Shown in pieces: positions 50,641 through 64,000 of a stretch of 64,000 bases of DNA (its first letter is position 1; each line of letters begins with the position of its first letter). Origin of the DNA: Vanilla planifolia (lineage: Eukaryota > Streptophyta > Magnoliopsida > Asparagales > Orchidaceae); the NCBI GenBank assembly GCA_023846275.1, contig CM043872.1:11091170-11155169 (forward strand). The letters run 5' to 3'. Position numbers and translations under genes: made by a program. Under the pieces are notes generated by a model. That model did no database searches. It was not told the DNA's origin and saw only the letters and a list, made by a program, of their open reading frames with translations.

Positions 50641-53593
50641 GGCATTTTGGTCATGCAAGTTTAATCACTTAAAATATCCATCTTATTATTCAATACTTTA
50701 TTTTTACATTTCAACAATGATAAATTCAAATGTTAAGTTTTTTAATTTCTTTAATACAAATAAAAACCTAAAGAACTTTCTAAAATTTATCCACCTAAGT
50801 AAACTCTAAGTGAAACCCATCAACATCTCAATAATGTCCTCTTATTTCTAATACTTATTTTAGTAATAAAACTTTTAAACATTATCTTTCCAAGACATAT
50901 CCACCTAAGCATATCTATCTTAAGCATAATCTAACTAGTGCATTGAAAGAAAAATAATTTACATTTTTGTTACTTCAAAAAAATGTTCTTGTCCCTGATT
51001 TCAAATATAAAACTAAGAGTAATGTTTATTTGCCTATTTGTGTGAATTTATTTTGTTAAAACAATTAGTCACATCTTCAAAATAAAGGTTCTCAATGAAA
51101 TTTTTCAAGAGTATAAAAATGTAACATAATTTCTTAATTGGGTAAGTAATATAAGAAAAGTTGTATTACAAGGTTAATAGTGATCAGTTCTTAAGTTTTT
51201 TACATCTGTACTATTTATTCTCTTACAATGGTTTATGTATAAGGAATGTTTTTTATGCATGAAAGTTAACATTCTGAGACATAGATTCCTACTATTCACA
51301 TGTTAAAAGCCTTTATGAATAAAAATATGAAATTTGTTTTATAACATTTGATTTCTCCATCATTGAGATTTTGTGCACAAACATGCAATTAGAGAGGAGC
51401 ACAAAGATTGGCCATGCTTTCTTTTTTTATTTGTCCACCTTTTTTTTTCATTGTGAAATAAGTGTAAGATCTAAATCTAGTTGTAGAAATCCAATCCTGC
51501 CAATTTCTTCATAATTCTTGATTTCATATTTATCTGTAACAAAATATTTTTCATACTTTTATGCATAATATATATATATATAGTATATTAATGTAATATT
51601 CAATTATTATTGATAAATTATAGATTTTGCTATTTCTATTATTTTTTCTTTATATTTTTAATTTTTTCAATAGATGTGCAATGTTTTATGATAAATTGTA
51701 CATAAATTTTGTTGATTTTTTCTATAGTTTGTAGTGACTTCTATTTTTAATTTTGGGCATTCAAAAACTTTACTTTTACTTTTATTTGGTAAAACATTTT
51801 CTTGTTTCATTTTATTGATTTTGTACTGTGAATATATTTGTAATATTATAGATATTATGTTCTCATTTATTTATATTTTGTTTAATTGTTTTTTTAATCT
51901 TTTTCTTTTCTTTTATTTGGAATAATGTATAAATTAGTCCTTTATATGCTATTCAACTTGAATGCTATATATGCCTAACAAATTTAGATGATTTTTAAGT
52001 TTTTATTATTGTATAAGTAAATTAGTTTTTCTTTTACTAGTTTTATGTAAATTATTTTTTTCTCATTTCCATCACAATTTTGACTAGTTGATAGTCTTGG
52101 TATAACAATCATTTTTTTCTGGCTTGACATCTCCATTTATATTGGAACATTCATATACCTGCCTAACTTGCAAAAAGCAATTACAAAAAATATGTAAATA
52201 GATCAAATTATAAAATGATTTTTATTATTTTAATGTTATACCATTAATTATATTTAAATCATATTTTCATTTTCTTCACATTATTTTTTCTCTTAAATAA
52301 ACAAATATTATTTATTAAAAAATTATTAAAATTTTTTCATATTTAAAGATTAAATTTTCCTTAAAAATTAAAACTAATACTATTTAAATTTAAATTAAAA
52401 TATATAACAGTTATGAAAATTATGATTTAATAATTTGAAAAATTTTCAAATTAGTTTGTAATAATTAGACAAAAAGGTTTATTTTAATAGTCAATTAATG
52501 GAAAATATGCTAATGCAATCAAAGATGAACATAACATTATTAAAAAAATTAAAGAATAATAAATAATTTTATTTATAAATTTGTTAATGATGATTGATGA
52601 CAAAACAAAATATAGGTACTACATATTAGCTAAATCTTAGTGTATTACAAAATAATAATGAAAACACTCTCTAGATAAAACATTTTGTAATTCTATGATA
52701 TTTAAAAAAATATTTTGCAAGTGACATTAATTTTGAAATATTAATTAAAACAAAATTAATTGGAAAATAGAAATTGAATAAGTAAAATGGAATATTTAAA
52801 AATTAAAAACTACTGGGTGAATGGACTAACAAAAAATTAGCTCAATAATAAAAGAAGATTGTTCTGTGAAAAATAAGAAAAAATACTAATCTTATTGAAC
52901 AATAGATATGTATAGAAAGTTGTAAATTAAATATCATAATATACATAGTAAATAAATATAATATAAATAAAAATGTTGTAAGACACAAAAATGGTAAATA
53001 GTCATGAAATAAGTATAGCTCAATTTGAAAACAATGTGAACGGCATATTAAAACATATCTAGGAAATTAAATGAAGACAACTTTGCCAATATAAAAAAGA
53101 AATTACTAAATAGCAAAACCATTAAAAATAACTTAATTAATTATCCCCACATGCAGTAGAAATGAACACAAACTTCTCTAATAATGCAATGGTTTCAAGC
53201 TTTTAATAAAAATTTTTCAAAACAATTAAAAGATATATGATAGTTAAAGTAATTTAATATTTAAAAGTTTAATCATTATCTTCACTATATACAAGAAGTT
53301 ATAACAAAAATTTAAAAAAACAAACAAACAAAAACAAAATAATTATGAAAATAACATTAAAAAAATTAAATTTACAAAACTTTTAGCAAAATAATTAATA
53401 GAAATTTCTAAAAAAACTTTAAAATAATGTCAATAAAATGTGATAAAAATTGTCCAACTAATTACAATTTAGTTTCCTATTTACTATATTAGAAGAATAA
53501 AAAAAGGAATTTTCTTACTAAGTAATTTCTATGTAATCAAAGCAATATTTACATTATGATGATAAAATGATATACTAAAATATAGCTTTATAT

Positions 53594-54232
53594 CATAAAT
53601 ATTTAAATTAGTTTCTAGTAATTTCTAAGATATCAAAAATAGTAAAAATATAAAATATTTATAAATATATTGTATATGTTGTAGGAGGAAAATTTTTCAT
53701 TACTTTTAAATATTAAATATTAAAATATTGCTTGTAGTCATAAAGATTTCTGTTAGTGCAAGTGTCATAAATGACATTTTACAAATAAGAAAGTCATAGA
53801 TGTTAAAGTGATTTGCTACATGAAAAATAGTTATTTAAAAATATAGTTTTAAAAAGCCTATGATGTTGTAAAAACATAAAAAAAGATTTACTATGAATCC
53901 TAAAAAATACTATAATTAATTCTTTTAAAAAGTATTTTTTTTAAAAGAAAAACATTAAAACAAATAAAAAATAAGTCATTTATTAAAAAGTGTCAATTTT
54001 TTAATTTATTTTCATAATTGTTTTAAAATAAATTTAAAAAAAGTTTTAATTTTAAATATATAAATAGAAAGGTTTTTATGATTTAAAATATTTAGATTGT
54101 GTGATCAAAGATATACAATTTAGGAAATAAAGTATATGTGAAACAAATGCTAAAACATAAATTAAATAATTCAAAGCTATGTGAAATCATGTCAGTTAAA
54201 ACAAAAGTATAATAGAGGCTAAAAATATATCA
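53594..54232. other. About 640-bp segment present only in block B copy 2
   Basis: Copy 1 reads tatagctttatat and then gacaacataatttt within 10 bases (about 13,478-13,510). Copy 2 has about 640 extra bases between the same words. The segment is A+T rich, non-coding, and shows no clear terminal repeats. Insertion versus deletion is unresolved. Confidence 0.7.
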
Positions 54233-55877
54233 ATTATTGGGACAACATAATTTTGGAAGAATTTGCATTCTAAGAAAAAATTTTTAAAAACAAGGTCATT
54301 TTATATATAAATATGATAAAAAATAATAATAATGTCTCAACAAAGAGTTTTTTTATCACTACTAGAAATAAATAAGCTATTAAAATTAAAATAATTTAAA
54401 TATTTTAAAATTTTTGTAATTGAAAGAGTTGTTGGCTAAATAAAACATTATAAGTTTAAATTAAAAGTACAAAAAAATCACATCACAATTATAAATATAT
54501 TTCTAAAATATTTGATATATTTACTTGGTACATTATAAAGTTGCACAATAACCTAAAAAACTCTTATTTTTGAAATTAAAAAGACATTATGCTTAAAAAT
54601 ATATAAAAACAATTTTGACAAATGAATACTTAATATGCTAGAAACTATTTATAACTTAATTATCAAAATTATCATCCTTTAAAAAGTGAAAAAAATTTGA
54701 AAATTAGAAACAAAATTTAATTTATAATAAAACTATTAAAAAAAGCATATTACAAGTAAAAATTTAATGTACAAATCTAACAAATAAGTACAATCAACAC
54801 ATATGCAATGAAGCTCAACAAAGGCTTAAGACCATAAAATGCCTTTCTACATCGGTATTTAATCAATTTTTGTTGAGATGGAGGTGATGTAAAATTATTC
54901 TCAAGCATATTAATAGTAATATCTCAAAAAGTAAGTATTGATAATTTTCTTGTGAATAACGAATACTAAACACGTTTAAGATTTATTGTAAAATAACTCA
55001 AAGGCATTATACTAATAATTATTGCATAACATTCTTGTGAAAAAATATAAAATAAAATGAGAAAGAAATCACTTAATATTTCAAATAAAAAATCATAGAA
55101 AATAAAATATAATTTCAATATGCTTGTGCAAATGCAAAATTGAAATTAATTCACAAAATTAAAAATCCAAATTATTAAGGTAATAAACTATTTTTCAACA
55201 TTATATAGAACATGCATTACATATTAAATTAATTCATTTAGTGACATAATTATGAAAATGTACTTGTGGAAACTCATTTAAAAATAATTACAATTGCTAT
55301 GCTGTTTAAATATTGGAAATATTAGTTTGTATTACTAATATTTTAACTAAAAGTTATAATAATATTTTAGAATAACAAATGAACTTGCATACCATGATAA
55401 GAAAATATATAAATTATAAAAAATAATAACATAATATAAGAAACTTGAGAAGTCAAAGTTTATGAAGTATTAATTAATAGAAAAGATTTTCAAAAAAACT
55501 AAAAAAGTTAAAATTAATAATTCTTGTTGGAGTAAATAGTTATAACAAAAAAATTATTAAGTAGAAAATAAAATACTTAATAACAATAACAAAGAGGCGA
55601 ATATCAAAGGATTGCAATCAATAACAAAGATACTATAGATAGGATTAAAATAGAAAATTACTATCAAGGTTAGAAAGAGGGACACAAATGAGATAATTAT
55701 TAAAGTGTCATTAAGAAAGATGAGACCTCTTATTATAAGTTGAGACCAAAAGATTCCATAAATAGATTGAAGGGTCTAAAAATATTATAAAACGGAGATA
55801 GTGTCATAATCAAATGATGGTCGATAGTTTATTGATAATTTCAAGGAGTATTTGATTGTTAATGTATTGCCTTTTAG

Positions 55878-57056
55878 TTCATATTTATTAGTCATTTCAT
55901 GAATAAGTGATTGATTTACAAAGAAACAAATTTGATCATATTAATTAGAAAGTCAAGAAAACATTGTTTCAAACATTACTTTCAATTAGCTTAAAATATT
56001 TTTTTCAAAGATGCCTAATGTATTGGCTCAATTAATGGCTAAGGAATTAGCCAATATGTGAGATTGACGGTTGCAATTGGCTCCAATCTAGATGGTTCTA
56101 AACTATCATATCAAAGACTATAATGATGGATGAGTGCTGGATAGTTAAATCAAAGTGGATTTCACATTGGCCAACTGATCCAAGAGTATGAGATATGAAT
56201 CGTCTAATTTATCATTAAAAAATGAGAGACATTTCATTCATAAGATTCAAAAATAGAGAAAGATGAGTTATCCAATTCAAGTATAAATTATTTCAAAGAG
56301 CAAAAATAATAAAAAAATTTCAATGAAGTCGAACATGATATTGGCTACCCATTTCAAGCTAGGATCAAGTTGTCATAATGGATGAAACATTTATTGTCCA
56401 ATCAATGATTGAATGGTGGGAAATAGAGCACATTTTTAGCATTGAGTTGCTAGATGAATGTTAGTCCAGTATTATTGAAAGAAAAAGAGTTTGCCATTTA
56501 TAATACCCTTCATGGTTATAAATAATTTCTTGGCACAATCTAGTTTAGGATGCACCATAACTAATTTGCTAGCTTACATTCAACTGGTATGCTAACACGA
56601 TGCTGCCTGGCCAAGTTGAACTTGGTTGGCCCATGATCTTTATTGAAAGTTTAGTAATTGACAAAAAATTTGACAAAGATGTATTACATAGATTTAATTC
56701 GAAAAAAGGATTGAATGAAAAATGATATCTTATAAGTTTCTATAATCAAGAAAAGGATGAACAAGTCAAATGCTTAAAATAGGATGAGAAAGTGAGATGA
56801 ATGGGCATGCAACTTATAGTCAAATACTTAACTTGCTATTTTTTTACAAAAATATAAAACTTTTCAAATTTGATGCATATACTGTTAATCCTTGTGCCTT
56901 ACTAAAACTTCAAGGTATATTTGGTCACCATTAATTCACTATATTCAAAAGTGTTAGGCTTGATCACTAAAACTAAACCAAGCTCAAACTAAACAAATCC
57001 ATTAGAATAAAATGTTAAACATTTATAGCTTGACTCATCAAACACAAGAGTAACTT
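55878..57056 (-). repeat. 3' LTR of the copia remnant, copy 2
   Basis: Aligns with 15,240-16,390 at high identity and, much more weakly, with the right LTR at 62,168-63,585. Copy 1 shows that the outer edge has been deleted: gtattgccttttag runs directly into ttcatatttattagtc here. Confidence 0.75.
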
Positions 57057-57369
57057 AACAATCTCTTCCTTTTGATATTTATAAGATATTAATGTTAAGA
57101 AAAAAATATATTAAGGAATAAACATATATTATTATGTTAAGTGATAGCAAAAAACGAAATGTTTTTTCTCCTACGTAATTCATGCTCTTCTGTACTACAT
57201 GATCTTTCTCACATATTTAAATCATGATAATTCTCCCACTTTAATATTAAGAAAAGGGAGCTATAATTTGTAACATTTTTATTACAAGTAATTGTTGTCT
57301 TATGGTTTGAAATTGATTAGTTGGAAGAAATTTTGTAAATATGGTTACTAATTCTTTTTTGGTAGGAAC

Positions 57370-60095
57370 ATATGTAAATTTTGCTAAGCTTTTAGCTACT
57401 TGATCACTAATAAAGTGGTATCATATACTATGTATTTGCTCTTAAAATGATGAATTTAGGTCTTTGCTAAAGCCAAGGAATTAATATTGTCAATTCTAAA
57501 GGGAATATGCAAAGATCTAAACCATAACCTTGAAATTGTTGTGTCCAACATAACAATTGAGCAACACAACGTTTCGTCACTACATACTCGACTACTGTGG
57601 TCAATATGGCTATGCAATCTTTTCATATTTCATGACAAGGAAATTAAAATATTTCCTAGTAATTAACATGTACCTAGGGTTCTTTCTTATCTACCTTAGA
57701 GCTTACGGAGTCTAAATCTGTAGAACTTATAAGATCTTACGAATGAACATTTTTAAGATTCCTTAAGCCAATGTTCATTATATTTCTACATATTTGAAGA
57801 TTAATTTAGTCACCTTTAGATGGCTTTCCATAGGATTTTATTGGATAAGATGTTCAGCCTACTAATCATAAAATACAGTAAAGCACTAACAAGTTCTTCA
57901 TAAAGCTTTTTATCAAAGTATTTCTCAATTTTATCTAAATCTAAGTACACTAATTGATTCATTAGAATCTTCTTAGGTTAAATAATTTCATACCCAAACT
58001 TCTTGAATAAATATTTTAAATACTTAGTTTACAAAATAAAAATCTCATCTTTTAATTACATAATTTGTCATCCAAAGAAAAACTTCATCTCTACCATTAT
58101 AGTTATCTTAAACTCCCATATGATTAAACCACTATCATCCTTTAACATATTTTCATTTATGTTTTCAAAAGTTTTCTCATCAACATAAACTTGTACATGC
58201 AAGAAATGACTATTTAAAGATTTTAAGAATAATATGTTATCCATTACTCATTTCTCAAACTCACTATCAATTAGATAATTACTCAATCTATGATATCATG
58301 AATAAGGAGCTTATTTAAGACCATAAAATGCCTTCTTAAGCTTATATACTTAGTCATCATATGTATGGGTATCAAAACTGTGGGGTTGTTGAAAATAATC
58401 TTCTTTTATTATCTTATTTTAAAATTGATATTTTGCATCCATTTGAAATAATCTAAAATTCTTATGACTTGAATATTCTAAGAGAAGTCTAATGACCTCT
58501 AATCTTATTAGTAAAATAAATGACTCCTCAAAATATATATCTTCAACTTGACTATAAACCTTAGCAATAAGTTTACTTTTATTTCTAATGATCACTAAAT
58601 TTTTATGTAATTTATTTTTAAATATCCATTTGGTTTTAATCACTTTTTTATCACTAAGCCTAGGATCTACTTCCCATGCCTAGCTTCTCTAAAATTAATT
58701 TGACTTTTCTTTTATTAGTTAAACCTAATAGTCAACCATATGGGCTTCTTCTCTAGATACTAGTTTTGTGAAAAAAAATACACTATGACTAACTTCTCTT
58801 AACTCCTTGACTAACTTCTCTTATAATTGAATTTATTTAATATGAAGCTTTGATTTTCAGTATCTATGTTGTAAACGTTATAATTTTTCCTAAAAGAAGA
58901 GTATCCCATGAAAATTTCTAGTCATACTTTCACATAAAACTTGTTCAAGTTAATTTTTTCATTATTAAGAATGATGCATTTATATCCAAAAGCATGAAAG
59001 TATCTAACATTCATTTTTTTAAAAAACTCTTAAGTAGATTTTCTTAAATATTGGTGTAAAATTAATTCTATTTATTGAATAACAAGTTTTGTTAATTTCC
59101 TTAGCCTGAATATTTTTTGGTAGATTGTATTTGATTAACATAGTTCTATCCATCCCTACTAAGGACTCATTTTTTCTTTTTATAATGTTATTTTGTTGAC
59201 CTAAATATGGACATGTAATTTGATGTCCTTATTCTTAAACTAGTTACTATTATCACGTTAAATACAACTTAATTTGAGATAACTTTTCTCTCCTATCTCT
59301 TTTATGAAATTAAAAAAAAATTCAAATGTCACACTCTTACGCTTAAGAAATACAACGTAATTATATATAAAGGAATCATTAATAGTCATAATTCTATTTT
59401 ATTTTATTTTTTTGCCAAAACCTTAGGGCTATGTAGGTCTAAAAATGCCTAAATAAGTTATCCTTAAAGGTCTACTTGAAGTTAAGTCATTTTTATGTTT
59501 AAAAGAAATATTTAACTTGCCTTCTTTTTTTGCATGATTCATACATTTTTTAACTAGTTTTGTTTGGCTTAAGAAGAACTCTGGCTACATCTAATTTGCT
59601 TGTTTTCTTTAATGTAGAATATCCTATGTGATCAATTCTGATTCCCTTTTTCTTAGGCTTGTCTTCATGTTTTACCTATCTATTTAGATAAAATCTTATT
59701 GCGAAAACTTTTGGTAGGTCTCTTGTCATATATCTTGACCATCTATTATCCAACTCTCAAGAGCTAGAGTTTTATTTTTTTTCTCTACAAATAGTTAAAT
59801 AAATTATAAAAATTTTGTTAAATATTCATAAAATATAACTTTTATTTTCACTATTTCTATGAATAATTCCAAAGCGTGTTGCTTTTAACTTATCAATGTC
59901 TCAAAATACTATAGGTCTACAAAACGATTACGAAGGCAACTTATTTTAAATTCTATATTCTCTAACCTTATTAACCAAACAAGCTTGTCATAGTCATTTG
60001 AAACAAAGTTTTTCACTAAAAATATTATTCCTGATTTGATAGTTCTTAAAAACATGACCTTCTCAAAAGCTATAAAAGTATGTAATATTTGAAAT
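57370..60095 (-). pseudogene. Ty1/copia gag-pol pseudogene, copy 2
   Basis: Counterpart of 16,690-19,215. The reverse transcriptase start at 58,419-58,643 is better preserved in places than in copy 1 (MIKTKWIFKNKLHKN, closer to the G.KWVFK.K consensus; SSHKNFRLFQMDAK). The RNase H relic lies near 57,380-57,640, integrase relics near 58,730-59,560, and a ruined zinc knuckle near 60,060-60,095. Stops and frameshifts occur throughout; many are shared with copy 1 and so predate the block duplication, while others are private. Confidence 0.82.
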
Positions 60096-62167
60096 ATTAG
60101 GCATATTAAAAAAACATAAATTTATGTTTAGAAAAACTAACATCATGTGAAACATTAGAAAATTATACATGTTGAATAGAATAAAGTTTTTTTTCAAAAT
60201 TAAAATTTCTTTTTTCAAAAAAGTAATTTCAATCATCATGGAATCATTTTCATCACATAATTTTCTTGCAATCTCCTTTCATAAAAAATAAAAATAATTA
60301 TTTATTTCTTTGCAAAACGTTTTTAAATTTGTATGTATAAATATTAAAGAAGTTAGAACACCATAACTTCTATGAAATTATTTCCAAAAACTTCATAAAG
60401 GCAAGAGCTTATATTAATCTTTTATTCTTCACTTCATGTACTTGATTAATCATCGTTTGCTATGAAGCATGTCATTCCTTTCTCTACAATACTTGATGTT
60501 GTGGAGTCTAAGCAACCAAGTAGCTTGAAAATCATTCTTCTTTTTCATTCTCTTCTTTCTCTCTTTCTATTTTTTGGTGCATTTGAGTTGTGCATAATTT
60601 GGTATAATATAATTCATAGCATCTTGATGTCTTCATGTCCACCCTTCCTTTTTTTGTATAAATTTTTTTGTAAAATTTTTATCTAAACACTTAACATGAA
60701 AATTTACATTTTCCTCCAAGTCCATAGAAAGATACATGTTGTACCAATATTATCTTTGTTAGCTTTAAAAGATCACGGTTCTTTATACCTTTCTCCAAGC
60801 TTTGCTTTCTTATCGAGGCCTTCTTTTTAACTCTTTTATTTATCTAAATCTCTGTTGTTAATAATTCTCTAAGTAACTGATCTAATATGAGCTTGTTTTG
60901 TCTTTCACTACCTTTGTTGTTGCACCAAGAGGATGATTCTCATGTGATAGCATCTTTGCCACTCTGCTTAGATGATCTATATTAGAAAGAACTTTTCTAA
61001 GATTGTCTAATCTATTACTAATATTAAAGAATCATATAAACATCTTATTTAACGTTTATCTCAAATTTAATCATAAGTTCTAACTTTCTTCAAACTTTAT
61101 GTGTGATATAAAAATTCATAACCTAATTAAATTCATTTGTAGATGTGGCATTATGAAGGTAGTTGAGTGTTATGGCATTTAATTATATCATTCTCATTTG
61201 ATTACTACTAAGTACATTAAATAACATGATTTCTTTTGTACACGAATCTCTGAGTAAATCATATAATTTTTTGAGCACTTTCTAATGACTTAAATCAATT
61301 GATTGGATAAAAACTCTAAATCTATCTTTCAAATATTAATACAAGTTATCTTTAAAAACTGATAAAATGATTGAAGAAGACCTCCATCAAGTGTTACACA
61401 GATATTAATCATGAGTGATGACATATTAAAAACTTAATTTAAGAAAAAATTTAATGAACAAATATTTTAGAAAGCATGCAAAATAGAAAGATAGAAATTA
61501 AATTTATTTTATTTTAAAAATAATAATTAAGTAAACATTATAGATAATTAAAACATACACAACGGTTGACCCAAGAGATTTGACTCGTATTTTTTTATAG
61601 GAAACCTTCTTTGATACTAATTAAAATAAAAATAAGTATACAAATCCCACATGAGTGAGTGACTTTTGAGTTTTAAAGTCCTTTTTTTTTTAAATTATAT
61701 TTCTTTTTTTAAAAGTTCTTCATAAAAATAATTTTATGTTTATAAAAAATTTTGATTTTATATATGTTTATCTTTTAAATTTTTATGATTAAAGAAATAA
61801 AAAAATATTAAAATAATATAATGAATTTTAGATTGTTTGGTTCAAATTAGACCCTACGTCCTCCCGCAACTAAGGTCGAAAAATCACCACTCTAAAAAAG
61901 TTTACAACTTGAGGTTTTTTTATGACTCGCCTCCAACCTACTAGCTTATATGGATTCAGCTGTAACACAATATTTTACAAGCATAACACCAACTTGGTTT
62001 TTTATGACATCAAACTAAACTGATGCTTTTATAAATGTTAGGCCACCCAACCAAAAAGGAAATGGAAAAAATATAACTAGAATGAAAAACTGTGATAAAT
62101 TTATATAACTTTTGATACTTTTTGATTGATAAAAGAAGGCATGATAAGCTTAAAATTACTATGACAA
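60096..62167 (-). other. Copia gag and leader region, copy 2, decayed
   Basis: Counterpart of 19,216-21,464. No intact frame; the plus-strand frame at 60,462-60,686 is a shadow in A+T-rich DNA. No primer-binding site could be recognised, in part because about 110 bases beside the right LTR are deleted. Confidence 0.4.
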
Positions 62168-63585
62168 GTAATGTGGTGCTTTGTTGAGATCTCAAATATT
62201 GGTTCATGAATAATTGTTATGTTTATTTAGTAAAAGCTTGGACAAAGTTATTAAAAAGTTAAGAAAAAGTTGTTTCAAATAATGCTTTCAAATAGCTTAA
62301 AAAGCTCTTCCAAACAACTTAAAATATTTCTTTGAATTGGTTAACCCAATGGCTAAAATAATGACAAAGAAATTAGCCATTAGGTTGGATCAACTAGCAT
62401 CATTAGATTCTATTAGAGAGATTCTAGGCTATTGGATCAAATATTATAAAAGGAGATTAGTTTTAGAGGGTTAGATCAAGAAGGATTAGATCTAGGCTAT
62501 CCAATTAAGTAAGATGAGATCTGGATCATTCAATTCATCATTTGTAAAGGCAAAATAGATCTTAGCTATATGATACAAATGTGGAAATTGTTGGGCCGCC
62601 TAATTCATGAGAAGATTATTTTAAAAGACAGAAACAATCAAAGCAATCCAATGAAGTCAGAGTCATCTTGGTCATTCGATTTTGAGCCAAAATTGAGTAC
62701 TTATAGTGGATGAAACATTTACAATCATTAAAAAATTGAATAGTAAGAAGTAACACATGTTTTTGGTGTTGAGTTATTGGACTAATGTTGTCTAACATTG
62801 TCAAAAGAAAAGTAGTTTTCTACTTATAGTACCTTTTGTGGGTGCATAATACAAGTGTGCTTAGGATTTCATCACCTGGGCCACTCATATGCTTATAAGT
62901 AATTTCATGATTTTGTGTCTAACTTGACCATCATTTCCTTTGTTAATTAATGCTCAGCCCTAATCAATCCTTTGTCTTATCTCAACCAAGTTCATGAATG
63001 CACCGCACCTCTAACCAATTTTAGGCCTGACTAGGCTTGTTTTTAGTTGGCCTCCAAATATGATGCTTCTAGGCTTGCTTGGACTTAGTCAGGCTTAGTG
63101 CTTTGTACTTGATGAGCTTAGGGTGATGCTTATTTTTTTTAATTAATAAAATTTAATAAAATTAACTTTTTAGATTACCAAAAGTTTATCAATTGACATG
63201 AAATTTTGCAAAGAATTGTTAGATTGATTTAATAAAAAAAAAGGATTGAGTAAAAAAATAAGATCTTGTAAGTTTCCTAAATCATGAAATGTTGAATAAA
63301 TTAGATACTTAAAAAAGGATTTGAAAGTGAATAAAGACGTGCATTATAATCAATAAGCTAATTTTATATTTAATAGTAAAAAAAATTTTACAAATTGGAT
63401 GCATATGTCTTCTATCATTGAATTTTATTAAATTCTCCAAGGTACTTTGGAGAACCTTATTTTATTATCTTAAAAAATAGATGAATTATTTTTTAAAAAT
63501 AAATTTGATTCACTCTAATCAAGTTTATTATGACAAAATGATTAGTATTTATGGCATGACACTTCAAACACAAGGGTAACCAACC
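62168..63585 (-). repeat. 5' LTR of the copia remnant, copy 2 (full length)
   Basis: About 1.42 kb. It aligns with the left LTR over its length with strong divergence, and with 21,465-22,210 at high identity except for the central segment (about 62,421-63,116) lost from copy 1. Confidence 0.78.
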
Positions 63586-64000
63586 AAAATATGATTAGAA
63601 GCCCTTATTGGATCGAGAAAATTACAAAAACTCTTCTAACCATTCAAGTTCAGCATGTTACTCACAAATCTATATTTAATTAAACATGAATGTACTGGCA
63701 ATAAAGGAAGTACTTCAAAGCAAACCAGAGGTAGCTAACACCAAACAGTACACTTATTATGTTGTGTAGGGAAACTCTTACAAAGTCATAATGATAAATT
63801 ATTCATGTAATATAGGACTAAAACCTATATCTATTTCACATGATTGTAATTAGAATTGTGGTAGTTATTTTGTCATCTAGTTGTAGAATTATGTGATCAA
63901 ATAATTGTAATCACAATTGCCTTTAAACACATAAATATGTTTGTCATCTAACGACATAATTATGTGATCCAATTCAAATATAATAGTCCATATCAAATCC

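Larger units (their letters stand above)
48875..55877. other. Non-coding part of block B copy 2
   Basis: Counterpart of 8930-15,194. The small open frames (48,787-49,032; 49,630-49,815; 51,734-51,925) are not conserved as proteins between copies. Contains a short (ta)n run near 51,567-51,582. Nothing else recognised apart from the two copy-specific segments listed separately. Confidence 0.5.
55878..63585 (-). mobile_element. Decayed Ty1/copia retrotransposon, copy 2
   Basis: Same element as at 15,195-22,210, carried along by the block duplication. Left (3') LTR about 55,878-57,056, internal region, then right (5') LTR about 62,168-63,585. The outermost part of the left LTR seen in copy 1 (about 45-100 bases) is missing here, and about 110 bases next to the right LTR are missing too. 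The right LTR is complete at about 1.4 kb, longer than in copy 1, and gives the better estimate of original LTR length. Confidence 0.85.
48875..64000 (+). repeat. Block B, copy 2 (continues past the window)
   Basis: Aligns in direct orientation with 8930-22,560. It is longer (15.1 kb) mainly because of about 400 extra bases at 50,241-50,640, about 640 at 53,594-54,232, and about 700 retained in the right copia LTR. It lacks the 238-bp tandem duplication of copy 1 and about 110 bases next to the right copia LTR. Homology is still running at the last base of the window. Confidence 0.9.

Noticed and set aside
1-64000. CRISPR arrays, tRNA or rRNA genes, and bacterial-type operons
   Set aside because: No regularly spaced short repeats, no tRNA-like cloverleaf sequences with conserved arms, no rRNA motifs and no closely packed gene arrangement were seen; the window is eukaryotic repeat DNA.

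Overview
This window looks like intergenic, repeat-dominated plant nuclear DNA. The evidence is a plant-type Ty3/gypsy chromovirus with an initiator-Met tRNA primer site, older Ty1/copia, gypsy and LINE remnants typical of angiosperm genomes, and a host background that is extremely A+T rich (by eye roughly 75-80% A+T). I see no convincing host protein gene, tRNA, rRNA, CRISPR array or bacterial-type operon. Nearly all short open frames outside the gypsy element lie in A+T-rich DNA and look like chance or decayed transposon frames. The species cannot be named from the sequence.

Layout. 1-8.9 kb: A+T-rich DNA with a young 447-bp tandem duplication (2733-3626) and the first copy of a 2.1-kb repeat A (5085-7215). 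8.9-22.6 kb: first copy of a long block B, which contains a decayed Ty1/copia element on the minus strand (about 15.2-22.2 kb). 22.6-27.9 kb: low-complexity DNA and a minus-strand Ty3/gypsy remnant (about 23.45-26.06 kb). 27.9-30.0 kb: second copy of A. 31,113-41,750: a complete, very young gypsy element on the minus strand (3.05-kb LTRs, one 1,468-codon gag-pol frame, PBS, PPT, 5-bp target duplication ATATA). 44.1-47.65 kb: a decayed LINE on the plus strand with endonuclease, reverse transcriptase and RNase H remnants. 48.9 kb to the end: second copy of B, again carrying the same decayed copia element, and running off the window.

Relative history that can be read: the copia element inserted first (its two LTRs are strongly diverged); block B including it was then duplicated in direct orientation (copies look about 85-90% identical by eye); each copy then acquired private indels and tandem duplications; last, the gypsy element inserted between the copies. 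Its two LTRs differ by only two substitutions and three single-base indels that I can find. The only feature that still looks functional is this gypsy element, whose Gag, protease, reverse transcriptase, RNase H and integrase are encoded in one uninterrupted frame with all key catalytic residues present. I found no evidence of a previously undescribed gene system; the main interest is the intact young element, the repeat architecture of its promoter region, and the nested duplication history.
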